Below are positions 26,750-35,319 of a stretch of DNA of 64,000 nucleotides, piece after piece. Origin of the DNA: Ruminococcus sp. (GTDB lineage: Bacteria; Bacillota; Clostridia; Lachnospirales; Lachnospiraceae); assembly GCA_023663085.1 (NCBI GenBank), contig JAMPIB010000001.1, positions 96,046-160,045 on the forward strand, in the 5' to 3' direction. The translations under genes were made by a program, and so were the position numbers. Under the pieces are notes generated by a model. That model saw nothing but the letters and a program-made list of their open reading frames with translations, ran no database searches and had not been told where the DNA came from. The stretch's first letter is position 1, and every line of letters starts with the position of its first letter.

Positions 26750-27730
26750 ATGGAAAACAATACGAAAGCCTTTTTGGAAATAGAAGATTTAACCGTACAT
26801 TATTCTATGGAGAAGAAATGGGTGGAGGCCGTAAACGGCGTATCGCTCAAGTTGGAAAAAGGAAAGACCCTTGGTCTTGTAGGCGAGACCGGTGCAGGTA
26901 AGACGACGATCGCCAAAGCAATCATGAAGATCCTGCCCGTTCCGCCCGCAGAGGTAAAAAGCGGCAAGATCTACCTCGATGGGGAAGAACTGCTGGGACT
27001 GGACGAGAAAAAGATGCTGAAAATCAGAGGCAATAAAATTTCCATGATCTTTCAGGATCCGATGACAGCTTTAAACCCGATCATGACAGTGGGTGCGCAG
27101 ATTTCCGAAGTGCTTCTTCTGCACAACGATTATGATAAGGCGCAGGCTAAACAGAAAGCGATCGAGATGCTGGAAATGGTCGGGATTCCCGCGGAACGTT
27201 ACAACGAGTATCCGCATCAGTTTTCCGGCGGTATGAAGCAGAGGGTAGTAATTGCCATCGCACTGGCCTGCAGTCCGGAACTGTTATTGGCGGATGAACC
27301 GACGACGGCGCTGGATGTGACGATCCAGGCACAGGTGCTGGATATGATCATGGATTTAAGAGAGAAGAACCATACTTCCATGATCATGATCACTCACGAT
27401 CTGGGCGTAGTGGCAAAAGTATGCGACGATGTGGCGGTAGTGTACGCGGGGGAGATCATTGAGAGCGGTTCAAAAGAAGATATTTTCGACCACCCTACGC
27501 ATCCGTACACGATCGGACTGTTCGGAGCGCTGCCGAAGCTCACCGGTGATGAAAAGAGACTGCATCCTATCGATGGGATGACTCCCGACCCGACAGCGCT
27601 TCCGCAGGGGTGTAAATTCAGTCCGCGCTGTCCACATGCGACGGAGGCTTGCAGAAATAAAAATATCGCTATGACGGAAGTCGCGCCGGGGCATTTATGC
27701 CGGTGCATCAGGACAGGAGGTGCGCAGTAA
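26750..27730 (+). CDS. ABC transporter ATPase, DppD/OppD type
   Basis: Cytoplasmic ATPase of 326 residues. It shows Walker [10 protein letters not shown] (50-58), Q loop [10 protein letters not shown], signature FSGGMKQR, Walker [13 protein letters not shown] and the H-loop His in MITHDLG. The C-terminal extension contains the Cys cluster [14 protein letters not shown], which in DppD/OppD proteins binds an iron-sulfur cluster or metal. It forms a heterodimer with the next gene product, whose ATG overlaps the stop (TAATG), so translation is coupled. Confidence 0.94.
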   Translation: MENNTKAFLEIEDLTVHYSMEKKWVEAVNGVSLKLEKGKTLGLVGETGAGKTTIAKAIMKILPVPPAEVKSGKIYLDGEELLGLDEKKMLKIRGNKISMIFQDPMTALNPIMTVGAQISEVLLLHNDYDKAQAKQKAIEMLEMVGIPAERYNEYPHQFSGGMKQRVVIAIALACSPELLLADEPTTALDVTIQAQVLDMIMDLREKNHTSMIMITHDLGVVAKVCDDVAVVYAGEIIESGSKEDIFDHPTHPYTIGLFGALPKLTGDEKRLHPIDGMTPDPTALPQGCKFSPRCPHATEACRNKNIAMTEVAPGHLCRCIRTGGAQ

Positions 27731-28686
27731 TGGAACAGCCTTGTATTGAAGTAAAAAATCTGAAAAAATATTTTGATGTGGGAAAAGGCAAACTTCATGC
27801 CGTGGATGATATTTCTTTTAAGATTGGCAAAGGAAAGACGATGGGCGTTGTGGGTGAGTCCGGATGCGGCAAGTCCACGCTCGGCAGAACCATTATCCAT
27901 CAGCATGAGAGTACCGCGGGACAGATTTTTTTCAATGGAAAAGACGTCACCCATGTCAAGGGGAAAGAACTGAAAGATCTGCGTGAGCACATGCAGATTG
28001 TATTTCAGGATCCTTATTCTTCCCTGAATCCGCGCTACACAGTGGAAGAGACAATCAAGGAGCCGTTAAAGTTATCGAAACGGTATTCTAAGAATCAGCT
28101 GGGAGACGAAGTGACCCGTCTGATGGAACTGTGTGGTATTGATGAGAGACTGCGGCTTGCTTATCCGCATGAACTGGATGGCGGTAGAAGACAGCGTGTA
28201 GGGATTGCCAGAGCCTTATCTTTAAATCCTGATTTTATTGTCTGTGATGAGCCGGTATCGGCGCTGGATGTGTCCATACAGGCGCAGGTGCTCAATTTAT
28301 TGCAGGATCTGCAGGAGCAGCACGGACTTACTTATATGTTTGTCACCCATGACCTGTCGGTAGTGCGCCATATATCACATGACATCTGTGTCATGTATTT
28401 GGGACAGCTTGTGGAGACTTCTCCATCTAAGGAATTGTTTGTAAAGCCTTTGCATCCTTATACGAAAGCGCTGCTTTCCGCGATTCCGACGACGGATATC
28501 CACAATGTACAGGAGCGTATCCAGTTAAAAGGAGAAATTACTTCTCCGATCAACCCGAAACCGGGCTGCCGGTTTGCGGCAAGATGCCCGTATGCGGCGG
28601 ATGCCTGCCTTGAACCGCAGAAATTGGAAGAGATAGAGCCGAATCACTTTGTGGCATGCTGCAGATGCAGGGAATTAAATGATTGA
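27730..28686 (+). CDS. ABC transporter ATPase, DppF/OppF type
   Basis: Second ATPase, 318 residues, starting at the ATG that overlaps the upstream TAA; CAGGAGGT precedes it. Walker A is GESGCGKST, Q loop FQDPYSSLNP, signature region LDGGRRQRV and Walker B FIVCDEPVSALD. The signature reads LDGGR instead of the more usual LSGGQ, a modest change. The C-terminal CRFAARCPYAADAC again carries the Cys motif. It completes a five-gene importer whose ligand is probably the substrate of the enzymes downstream. Confidence 0.94.
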   Translation: MEQPCIEVKNLKKYFDVGKGKLHAVDDISFKIGKGKTMGVVGESGCGKSTLGRTIIHQHESTAGQIFFNGKDVTHVKGKELKDLREHMQIVFQDPYSSLNPRYTVEETIKEPLKLSKRYSKNQLGDEVTRLMELCGIDERLRLAYPHELDGGRRQRVGIARALSLNPDFIVCDEPVSALDVSIQAQVLNLLQDLQEQHGLTYMFVTHDLSVVRHISHDICVMYLGQLVETSPSKELFVKPLHPYTKALLSAIPTTDIHNVQERIQLKGEITSPINPKPGCRFAARCPYAADACLEPQKLEEIEPNHFVACCRCRELND

Positions 28687-28697
28687 CAGGAGAGACT

Positions 28698-29255
28698 ATG
28701 AGAGCGTTTCGAGACCGTTATTTTGAGGACTATGTTGCCGTGCCGGATGAAAAGCGGCCGGGAAAAGTGAAATATGAATATGCGGGGCAGTATGCGGAAG
28801 CTTTTGTGGAAGGAAAATCTTTAAAAAACTGGAAAGGCTGCATAGCGGGAGCGGAATTAGCGAGTATTCTTATATTTCTCATGGCGGGAACAAGAGATGT
28901 ACTGTTTAATTCCTACAGGATATCCGCGGGGATAGGGATGCTTGCGCTTGTACCTTGGATGTTGGAGATCTGGTCGGTGTTCCGGTTTATAGTGATGCCA
29001 AATCCTCTGAAAGAGACCGACAGGCAGTCCATTGAAAACTGCATCAGCACAGGAAGTGTACTGCATGGCATCCTGCTGCTTCTTATGACGGCTGTGGGAA
29101 GTATTTATGTAGTGCGGTATGGGGATCTGGCGGAGAATATTTTCGCAATAGCAGGTCATATGTGCATCGGGATACTCTCTTTTGTCATTTGGAGATTGTA
29201 TAAAAGGGTTTATTATCATACTCTGCCGAATCAGGCGGGGAGAAAGGGAAAATAA
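28698..29255 (+). CDS. Hypothetical four-TM membrane protein
   Basis: A 185-residue integral membrane protein of unknown function. About 50 N-terminal residues are soluble and charged (FRDRYFEDYVAVPDEKR), followed by four hydrophobic segments near 49-67, 77-98, 120-140 and 147-167, and a short basic tail (NQAGRKGK). The ATG at 28698 follows CAGGAGAG and is preferred to an upstream TTG. It sits between the importer and a metallo-hydrolase with tight spacing, so it should share the pathway. It might be an accessory to the importer or a small export or sensing component; nothing in the sequence decides. Confidence 0.75.
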   Translation: MRAFRDRYFEDYVAVPDEKRPGKVKYEYAGQYAEAFVEGKSLKNWKGCIAGAELASILIFLMAGTRDVLFNSYRISAGIGMLALVPWMLEIWSVFRFIVMPNPLKETDRQSIENCISTGSVLHGILLLLMTAVGSIYVVRYGDLAENIFAIAGHMCIGILSFVIWRLYKRVYYHTLPNQAGRKGK

Positions 29256-29280
29256 ATTGGAAAGGAGCATGGTTATAAGA

Positions 29281-30132
29281 ATGAATTTATTCAGTCATGA
29301 AGAGATTATTAAGAATACTTATGTTGTCACAGAAAACTACTCTGCGGATAAGCGCTTTACGATCGGTGTGATCGTAGGGGCGGAACGTGCGCTTGTTATT
29401 GATACGGGATTCGGTATGGCGGGAGATCTGCGGAAATATATCGAGAGTTTTGTGGGCACGGAAATGCCGATGTTCTGTATCTGCACACATGGACATTCGG
29501 ATGTGCTCGGTGCGGCGGCGCAGTTTGATGAAGCTTATCTGAAAAAAGAAGATGTGGGTGTTTTTCCGGAATCCACAGATCCGGCACAGAGAATCGACCA
29601 GCTTAGGATGTTTACCAAGAATAATGAGCAGATGGTGGAATATGGAAAGAGCGTGATGCTTGATAATTCAAAAGTACAGTTCAAAGATTTGAAGGACGGA
29701 GATCATTTCCATCTTGGCGGCGTACATGTAGGCATCATTGAGATTCCGGGACATACACCGGGGAGCGTGGCGGTTCGCGTGACCAGAGAAGGGGTTACGA
29801 CAACGACATTTGCGGGGGATGCAGTTTCTTCCGGTATGAACCATCTTTTGCGGATGGATCGTAGAGGATTGATAGAATATGCTGAACGGGTAGAGCGGAT
29901 GATGCGTTCTTTAAATGATGATGAGCCGATCTACTGTACCCATTCCCAGGTGCCGATGACGCCGAAGGCAGGTCTGGCAATCGCCAAAGCCTGCAGGGAA
30001 GTTGCACATGGATTTATACAGGGAGATCCCGCATTTTCATTTGGTCCTGCCAAAGAGGGCGAGAAGCAGCCGGATTTCAGGATTCATTTCGCGGATAATT
30101 ATTACATTGTATATAATGCAGAGTTGATGTAG
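29281..30132 (+). CDS. Metallo-beta-lactamase fold hydrolase
   Basis: Cytoplasmic MBL-fold enzyme of 283 residues. The metal-binding motif is THGHSDVLGAA, a HxHxD form without the second His of the usual HxHxDH; further ligands are likely His in IPGHTPGSV, Asp in TFAGDAVSS and His in CTHSQVP. The family hydrolyses esters, thioesters, lactones or phosphodiesters. The start at 29281 has AAAGGAG 13 bases upstream; an in-frame ATG at 29269 is only one base from that RBS. In the catabolic run it may open an ester or lactone. Confidence 0.8.
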   Translation: MNLFSHEEIIKNTYVVTENYSADKRFTIGVIVGAERALVIDTGFGMAGDLRKYIESFVGTEMPMFCICTHGHSDVLGAAAQFDEAYLKKEDVGVFPESTDPAQRIDQLRMFTKNNEQMVEYGKSVMLDNSKVQFKDLKDGDHFHLGGVHVGIIEIPGHTPGSVAVRVTREGVTTTTFAGDAVSSGMNHLLRMDRRGLIEYAERVERMMRSLNDDEPIYCTHSQVPMTPKAGLAIAKACREVAHGFIQGDPAFSFGPAKEGEKQPDFRIHFADNYYIVYNAELM

Positions 30133-30144
30133 GGAGGAAATAAT

Positions 30145-31110
30145 ATGTCGCTGGAAATAAAAGAAAATGTAGTTGTAAAGTATATAGCGGAACCGGGAGT
30201 CGATGAAATTACGATTCCGGAAGGCGTAACGGAAATTGCTCCCAGAGTATTTATGGCTTCGGATCTGTATAAGGTCAATTTCCCGGAGAGTCTGAATAAG
30301 ATAGGCGAGAGCGCTTTTGAGTTTTCAAGGAACCTGCAGTATGCGCATCTTCCGGATAACATATCGGAACTTGGTGAGAGATGTTTTGCCGTTACCGGCC
30401 TGCATGAGATCAATATCCCCAAAAATGTGACAGTACTGAAAAAGGCGGTTTTTGATGGCTGTATGGGATATACGGTGCTGAGAGTTCCCGGACATGTAAA
30501 GGAAATCGGCGAACTGGTATTTTCCGCCAACCGCGGGATGCGTAAAGCGGTATTGGAAGAAGGGATTGAAAAACTCGGCCGCAGAGCCTTCAATGGCAAC
30601 CCGGATCTGGAGGAATTGAATTTCCCGCGCAGCATCAAAGAAGTAGACGCCTATGCGTTTGATGGGACGGGAGCTCCTAAAAAAGTGACCATTCCCGGAA
30701 CGGTAAAGAAAGTGTGGGATGAATTGCTGTGCGGCAATATGGGAGTGCGTGAGATCGTATTGGAAGAAGGCGTTGAAGAGATTGGCGTGCGCAGCTTCGC
30801 ATATTGTTCAAAATTAGAGAAAGTCGTATTACCCCAATCCTTGAAAGCCCTAGCTTTCCGCGCTTTTTCAGGATGTACCAGTCTGGAGAAGGTGGAATTA
30901 CCGGAGGGTCTTACAGAAATCCCGGATTACGCATTCTACGCATGCCGGCATTTAACGGAGGTTACGATTCCCGAAAGCGTTAAGAAGATCGGCAGCAATG
31001 CGTTCTGCGGATGCGAGCGTTTGGAAAAGGTCAATATGGCTGATGGAGTCGAGATTGGAGAACTCGCTTTTGATGGAACGCTTGTAAAAGGAATTGAAAG
31101 TGAGGGTTGA
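30145..31110 (+). CDS. Leucine-rich repeat protein, BspA type, without signal peptide
   Basis: A 321-residue protein made of about 12 repeats of roughly 23 residues (for example VTIPGTVKKVWDELLCGN, LPEGLTEIPDYAFYAC, VTIPESVKKIGSNAFCGC). This is the LRR_5/BspA repeat. Most BspA-like proteins are surface adhesins with signal peptides; this one starts directly in the repeats (MSLEIKENVVVKYIA), so it should stay in the cytoplasm. It lies inside the catabolic run with a 12-base gap before and 4 bases after. It could be a scaffold for the enzymes. RBS AGGGAGGAA. Confidence 0.88.
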   Translation: MSLEIKENVVVKYIAEPGVDEITIPEGVTEIAPRVFMASDLYKVNFPESLNKIGESAFEFSRNLQYAHLPDNISELGERCFAVTGLHEINIPKNVTVLKKAVFDGCMGYTVLRVPGHVKEIGELVFSANRGMRKAVLEEGIEKLGRRAFNGNPDLEELNFPRSIKEVDAYAFDGTGAPKKVTIPGTVKKVWDELLCGNMGVREIVLEEGVEEIGVRSFAYCSKLEKVVLPQSLKALAFRAFSGCTSLEKVELPEGLTEIPDYAFYACRHLTEVTIPESVKKIGSNAFCGCERLEKVNMADGVEIGELAFDGTLVKGIESEG

Positions 31111-31114
31111 AAAT

Positions 31115-32383
31115 ATGGAGTATGTAAAGAAAAATTATGAGATCAAAAATAAATACATAGGCTTTCCCAGACATTTAGAGGCTGTAGTATATGAGCCGAC
31201 AGAGCCTGACGAGAGGGCGCATGTGGCGGTCATGGTCATGCATTCTGATGCGAATTATTACCAGTTTATTCCATGTCCTGAACTGGCCAAAAGAGGTTTT
31301 TATGTAATGGTTGCCAATACTTCCAACCAGAAACAGCCGTTGGAAAAAAAGATTGAGGAACTTGCCGTTTATGTAGAGTATTTAAGGAATCTGGAAGGGA
31401 TTGAAAAAGTAGTATTACTGGGCCATAGCGGCGGAGCAACACTGATGAGCTGCTATCAGGCGGTAGCGGAGAACGGCCCGTCTATTTTCCAGGATGATAA
31501 CAAGCTGGTTAAAATGCCCGATGTAAAGCCTCTTCCGAAGGCGGACGCCGTGATGTTTCTGGATTCTAACTGGGGAAATGGTGTGATGACGCTTGTCAGC
31601 ATTGACCCGCAGGTGACTGATGAAAGCACAACGCTGCATCTGAATACTGAATTTGACCTGTTTGATCCGGCCAAAGGTTTTTCTCCGGAAGGTTCTCATT
31701 ATGAACCGGAGTTTGTGGCTGCCTATCAGAAGGCGCAGGGAGAAAGATATCAGAAAATTGTAGCGCGTGCACTGGAACGCTGCCGTGCTTTGGACAATGG
31801 AGAAGCGGATTATGTGGATGATGAGCCGTTTATTGTCCCGGCAGGCGCACAGCCGGCACCGAATAACCGTTTATTCCCGCAGGATATTCATTATCTGAGT
31901 CACACGAAGGAAAAATATCCGTTGATCCATGCGGATGGTTCCATTACAACAGAAGTCATTCGTTCCTTACGTCCGCCTAAATTCACGAAATCTTTTTCAA
32001 GGATTTTTGGCATGGGTACAGAAGTATCGACTGCCCGTACATATGCATCATCTTCCAGCGTGCGGATTACGGATTATAGTTATGATGATACGGAGATTAA
32101 AGGAATTGATTGGGATTCCAGTTACTGCTGTACGCCGGGAAATGTGCAGCATATAGAAGCTCCCATGCTGATCATGGGTATGACGGGCGGCTATGAATTT
32201 CTGGCGGCGGAAGTCATCTATCACAACGCAAAGAGCAAGGATAAGGAAATTGCCTTTGTAGAGGGCGCTACCCATAATTTTGAACCGGAGAAAGCAACGG
32301 AAGAATTTCCGGGGCAATATGGGGATACCGTGGCAAATTGTTTTGATTTTGTGGCGAAGTGGCTGGTGGAGAAGATGATGTAA
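31115..32383 (+). CDS. Alpha/beta hydrolase
   Basis: A 422-residue serine hydrolase-like protein with no signal peptide. The nucleophile elbow is LLGHSGGATL near residue 110, after strands ending VAVMVMHSDANYY (the oxyanion region). A late His in EGATHNFEP (near 390) and an Asp before it can complete a triad. It is about 120 residues longer than a minimal fold, with a large cap between 140 and 330. It is probably an esterase or amidase for the imported compound. The start at 31115 follows GTGAGGGTTG just after the preceding stop. Confidence 0.8.
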   Translation: MEYVKKNYEIKNKYIGFPRHLEAVVYEPTEPDERAHVAVMVMHSDANYYQFIPCPELAKRGFYVMVANTSNQKQPLEKKIEELAVYVEYLRNLEGIEKVVLLGHSGGATLMSCYQAVAENGPSIFQDDNKLVKMPDVKPLPKADAVMFLDSNWGNGVMTLVSIDPQVTDESTTLHLNTEFDLFDPAKGFSPEGSHYEPEFVAAYQKAQGERYQKIVARALERCRALDNGEADYVDDEPFIVPAGAQPAPNNRLFPQDIHYLSHTKEKYPLIHADGSITTEVIRSLRPPKFTKSFSRIFGMGTEVSTARTYASSSSVRITDYSYDDTEIKGIDWDSSYCCTPGNVQHIEAPMLIMGMTGGYEFLAAEVIYHNAKSKDKEIAFVEGATHNFEPEKATEEFPGQYGDTVANCFDFVAKWLVEKMM

Positions 32384-32433
32384 GCCGGAGGAAAAGGCAA
32401 TTATAAAACAAAAAGAAGGAGGCATAAGGAATT

Positions 32434-33432
32434 ATGAATCTGATGATGGATCCAGAAAAAGTGGATAAGGAGAAGTATTTTGGAGGAGCAGAGAGAGCGG
32501 ATGGTCTGAAATTTGGTTATACGCCTTATTCTCTACCTTCAGAACAGGATGATTCTAACAAAATTACGAGAGCCTGCTATGATTCCTATATGATCGAGTA
32601 CCGTTATCTGGACAGCAAAGTGGCGGACACCACTATGGAACTTTGGGGTGAGAAATTCGCCACGCCGATCATGGTAGGCGGATTATCAGCGGTAGCGCCG
32701 CTGCTGCATCCTAACGGGATGGTAGAACTGGCAAAAGGCGCCGCTGCTATGAACACGCCATCTTTATACGGATATATTTCCGATAAAGAAGTGGAAGATT
32801 TAGTAGCGACAGGCGCGAAGGTCATCCGTATCGTAAAACCCCAGCAGGATAATGAAGCTGTGCTTTCAGATATTAAGCATGATGAAAAATGCGGAGCCTT
32901 TGCTTTTGCAATGGATATCGATCACGGGATAGCGCCGGACGGAACCCTGTATCATCCGACGCCGGATTACGGTCTGTTAAGTCCCAAGACGACGGAAGAT
33001 ATGAAAATGTTCTGCGATGCGACTACATTACCCTGTATTGTCAAAGGGGTATTGAGCGTAACAGATGCACAGAAGTGCGTTAAAGCAGGAGCGGCGGCAA
33101 TTTTACTCTCCCATCATAAAGGGGAGATTCCCTGTGCGGTTCCGCCTTTATATGTGCTGCCGGAAATCCGGAAGGCAGTAGGAAATCAGATTAAGATCTG
33201 GGTAGACTGCGGCATTACCAGTGGAATCGACGCGTATAAGGCGCTGGCGCTGGGCGCGGACGGTGTGTGTGTGGCCAGAAATCTGGTAAAACCCTATATG
33301 CAGGAAGGCGCGGAAGGAGTACACCGCAGATTACAGGAACTGACAGCGGAATTGCGCTGTATTATGTCCCGTACCTGCACGCCGGATCTGGCGAGTATGG
33401 ATCCGACAACTTTGAGAAAGAAGAACTGGTAG
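32434..33432 (+). CDS. FMN-dependent alpha-hydroxyacid dehydrogenase/oxidase family protein
   Basis: A 332-residue TIM-barrel flavoprotein of the lactate oxidase / glycolate oxidase family. The FMN-binding strands (PIMVGGLSAVAPLLHPNG, PCIVKGVLSVTDA, IWVDCGITSGIDA, GADGVCVAR) are present. The catalytic region that normally reads SNHGGR is SHHKGE (226-231): the catalytic His-228 is kept, but the Arg that binds the substrate carboxylate is Glu-231. It may therefore oxidise or isomerise something other than a simple 2-hydroxy acid. Length is a little short for the family (about 350-380). RBS AAGGAGG. Confidence 0.85.
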   Translation: MNLMMDPEKVDKEKYFGGAERADGLKFGYTPYSLPSEQDDSNKITRACYDSYMIEYRYLDSKVADTTMELWGEKFATPIMVGGLSAVAPLLHPNGMVELAKGAAAMNTPSLYGYISDKEVEDLVATGAKVIRIVKPQQDNEAVLSDIKHDEKCGAFAFAMDIDHGIAPDGTLYHPTPDYGLLSPKTTEDMKMFCDATTLPCIVKGVLSVTDAQKCVKAGAAAILLSHHKGEIPCAVPPLYVLPEIRKAVGNQIKIWVDCGITSGIDAYKALALGADGVCVARNLVKPYMQEGAEGVHRRLQELTAELRCIMSRTCTPDLASMDPTTLRKKNW

Positions 33433-33473
33433 GAAAATAAGAGATCGCAGACAGAGAAAGGAGTAAGGTAAAA

Positions 33474-34481
33474 ATGAATATTGGCGTATGTGGAGCAGGA
33501 ACGATCGCATCCTGGATTTCAGATATTTTAGAACAGTTGAATGATGAAAAAATCGTAAAATATGGCGTGGCATCCGCTTTTCCGGAACAGTGTCCGCCGT
33601 TTGCCGAGAAGTATGGCTGGAAAAAAGTCTATGGGACATATGAAGAGATGATGAGCGATGAGGCGATCGACTTAATTTATATCGCGGTACCGAATCATCT
33701 GCATCTTGAGGTATGTATGCAGGCATTGGAGCACGGAAAAAACGTCGTAGTAGAAAAACCCTTTGCCATCAATTATGATCAGGCTAAAGCCATGATCGAT
33801 AAGGCAAAAGAGAAAAATGTATTTATCTCCGAGGCATTGTGGCCGGCATTTTTACCTTCCCGGAAAATAATAGATGATATTATTGCATCTGGGAAGATTG
33901 GCGATGTGACTGGCGGTAAACTGGTTGGGATCGGCAATGTTATGTTCTTAGAGCGTGTGAAAAAACTGGAGACCGGCGGAGGCGCGCTTCTGGATATGGG
34001 GCCATATACTTTAGGACGGATGACCAATCATTTTGGTAATAAAGTAGTATCCGTATCGGGAAGATTTGAAAAACTGGATACAGGAGTGGATTCCAAAGAC
34101 TTCTATACAGTGGAATATGAGAATGGCGTAAAAGTAGAATGTATCAGCACGATTGATTCTCCGGAAGAGGCACGCGAAGAATGGGGAGAAATATATGGGA
34201 CCAAAGGAAGCGTATGGTTCAATGTATTGTCTAATCCGGATCAGGTTGAAGTCAGAGATTTGGCTGGAAATGTGGTTGAAAAACCCGAACTGCCGGAACT
34301 GATCCACAATCGGGAGGTTCCTTTTGCAGCCGGATATGAACATGAGTGGATTGCCTTTGAGAAAGCCATCAGAGAGGGCAAAAAACAGACAGACGAAGCT
34401 CCGTGGGAGCAGACGCTGACCATTGCCAAAGTGATGACAGAGCTTCGTAAGCAGGCAGGCATTGTTTTCCCGTTTGAATAG
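33474..34481 (+). CDS. Gfo/Idh/MocA-family oxidoreductase
   Basis: NAD(P)-dependent sugar or cyclitol dehydrogenase relative, 335 residues. The Rossmann motif is GVCGAGTIASW at the N-terminus, and the family motif with the catalytic Lys is VVVEKPFAIN (about 86-95). The C-terminal alpha/beta domain holds the GGGALLDMGPYTLGRM motif (about 162-177). Members oxidise sugar hydroxyls, including the first step of bacterial C-glycoside and some O-glycoside cleavage through 3-keto sugars. That role would fit this operon but is inference. RBS AAAGGAGTAAG. Confidence 0.9.
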   Translation: MNIGVCGAGTIASWISDILEQLNDEKIVKYGVASAFPEQCPPFAEKYGWKKVYGTYEEMMSDEAIDLIYIAVPNHLHLEVCMQALEHGKNVVVEKPFAINYDQAKAMIDKAKEKNVFISEALWPAFLPSRKIIDDIIASGKIGDVTGGKLVGIGNVMFLERVKKLETGGGALLDMGPYTLGRMTNHFGNKVVSVSGRFEKLDTGVDSKDFYTVEYENGVKVECISTIDSPEEAREEWGEIYGTKGSVWFNVLSNPDQVEVRDLAGNVVEKPELPELIHNREVPFAAGYEHEWIAFEKAIREGKKQTDEAPWEQTLTIAKVMTELRKQAGIVFPFE

Positions 34482-34492
34482 GAGGGGTGTAG

Positions 34493-35260
34493 ATGCAGAC
34501 TCTAAAAGGAAGAACTTGTGTAATGGCGGGCGCGGCCCAGGGTGATGGCAGGGAGACGGTAAAGTCTCTCTGCGCGGGTGGCATGAATGTTGTTATCATG
34601 ACCCATCAGGCGCAGATGGCGGCCAGTCTGATCGAAGAGGTGGAAAGCGCCGGTTCGGAAGGTAAATGTGTTGTAGTAGAAGGAAAGGAAGGCTGCGGCC
34701 CGGCGGAACTGCAGCCGGATGTTTATGAGAAGATAACGGGGATGTTTGGTTCTGTAGACGTGGTCATCTGTAATACGGGCGGCAGCGGAAAGCAGATGTC
34801 GTTAGAAGATGTTGACAGTGAAATGATGATGCGCGATGTAAAACATCTGACGGAAGGCAGTTTTGGCATGTTGAAGGCGGCACTCCCGTATCTGCGTAAA
34901 AGCTCAAATCCGAGAGTTATTTTTATGACAACGGTAGAAGGCTGCTATGGCGGGAGATATGAAAGCTTTGTCAATGCTGTGGCTAAAGGAACGGTACGGA
35001 GCCTGACGTTAAATGCGGCAGCCAGATTGGCGGCGGATGGCATTACGGTGAATGCCATTTCCAAAGGGCCTATTCCCAGGGTGGAAGGAATCCGGGAAGG
35101 GGATGCCGATCCGGCGGATATGCTGCCTCTTATCCCCATGAAACGTTTAGGAACAGCCAAAGATCTGGCGGAAACCATCTGTTTCTTTGCCAGTGAGGAA
35201 AGCAGCTTTATCACAGGGCAGATTCTGGCAGTAGACGGCGGACTTTCTGTCGGCCTGTAA
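34493..35260 (+). CDS. SDR-family oxidoreductase with non-canonical active site
   Basis: A short-chain dehydrogenase/reductase fold of 255 residues. The cofactor motif is degenerate (MAGAAQGDGRE for TGxxxGxG), the central NNAG-like motif is CNTGGSG, and the C-terminal GQILAVDGGLSVGL is typical. The usual YxxxK is NAVAK (161-165): the Lys is present but the catalytic Tyr is Asn. The catalytic Ser position is Thr (FMTTVEG). It may be inactive, an isomerase-like binding protein, or use other residues (Tyr-156 is nearby). It lies 11 bases after the Gfo/Idh/MocA gene. RBS AGGAGGGG. Confidence 0.85.
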   Translation: MQTLKGRTCVMAGAAQGDGRETVKSLCAGGMNVVIMTHQAQMAASLIEEVESAGSEGKCVVVEGKEGCGPAELQPDVYEKITGMFGSVDVVICNTGGSGKQMSLEDVDSEMMMRDVKHLTEGSFGMLKAALPYLRKSSNPRVIFMTTVEGCYGGRYESFVNAVAKGTVRSLTLNAAARLAADGITVNAISKGPIPRVEGIREGDADPADMLPLIPMKRLGTAKDLAETICFFASEESSFITGQILAVDGGLSVGL

Positions 35261-35319
35261 ATAGAAAATGGTTATGCTGCTAAAATGATACATAAAAAAT
35301 GAAAAGGAAGTTTATAGTT

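Noticed and set aside
23176..28686. Simple annotation of the importer as a dipeptide system
   Set aside because: Family-5 importers also carry glycosides, opines and oligosaccharides. The operon holds no peptidase, so peptide transport is not claimed.
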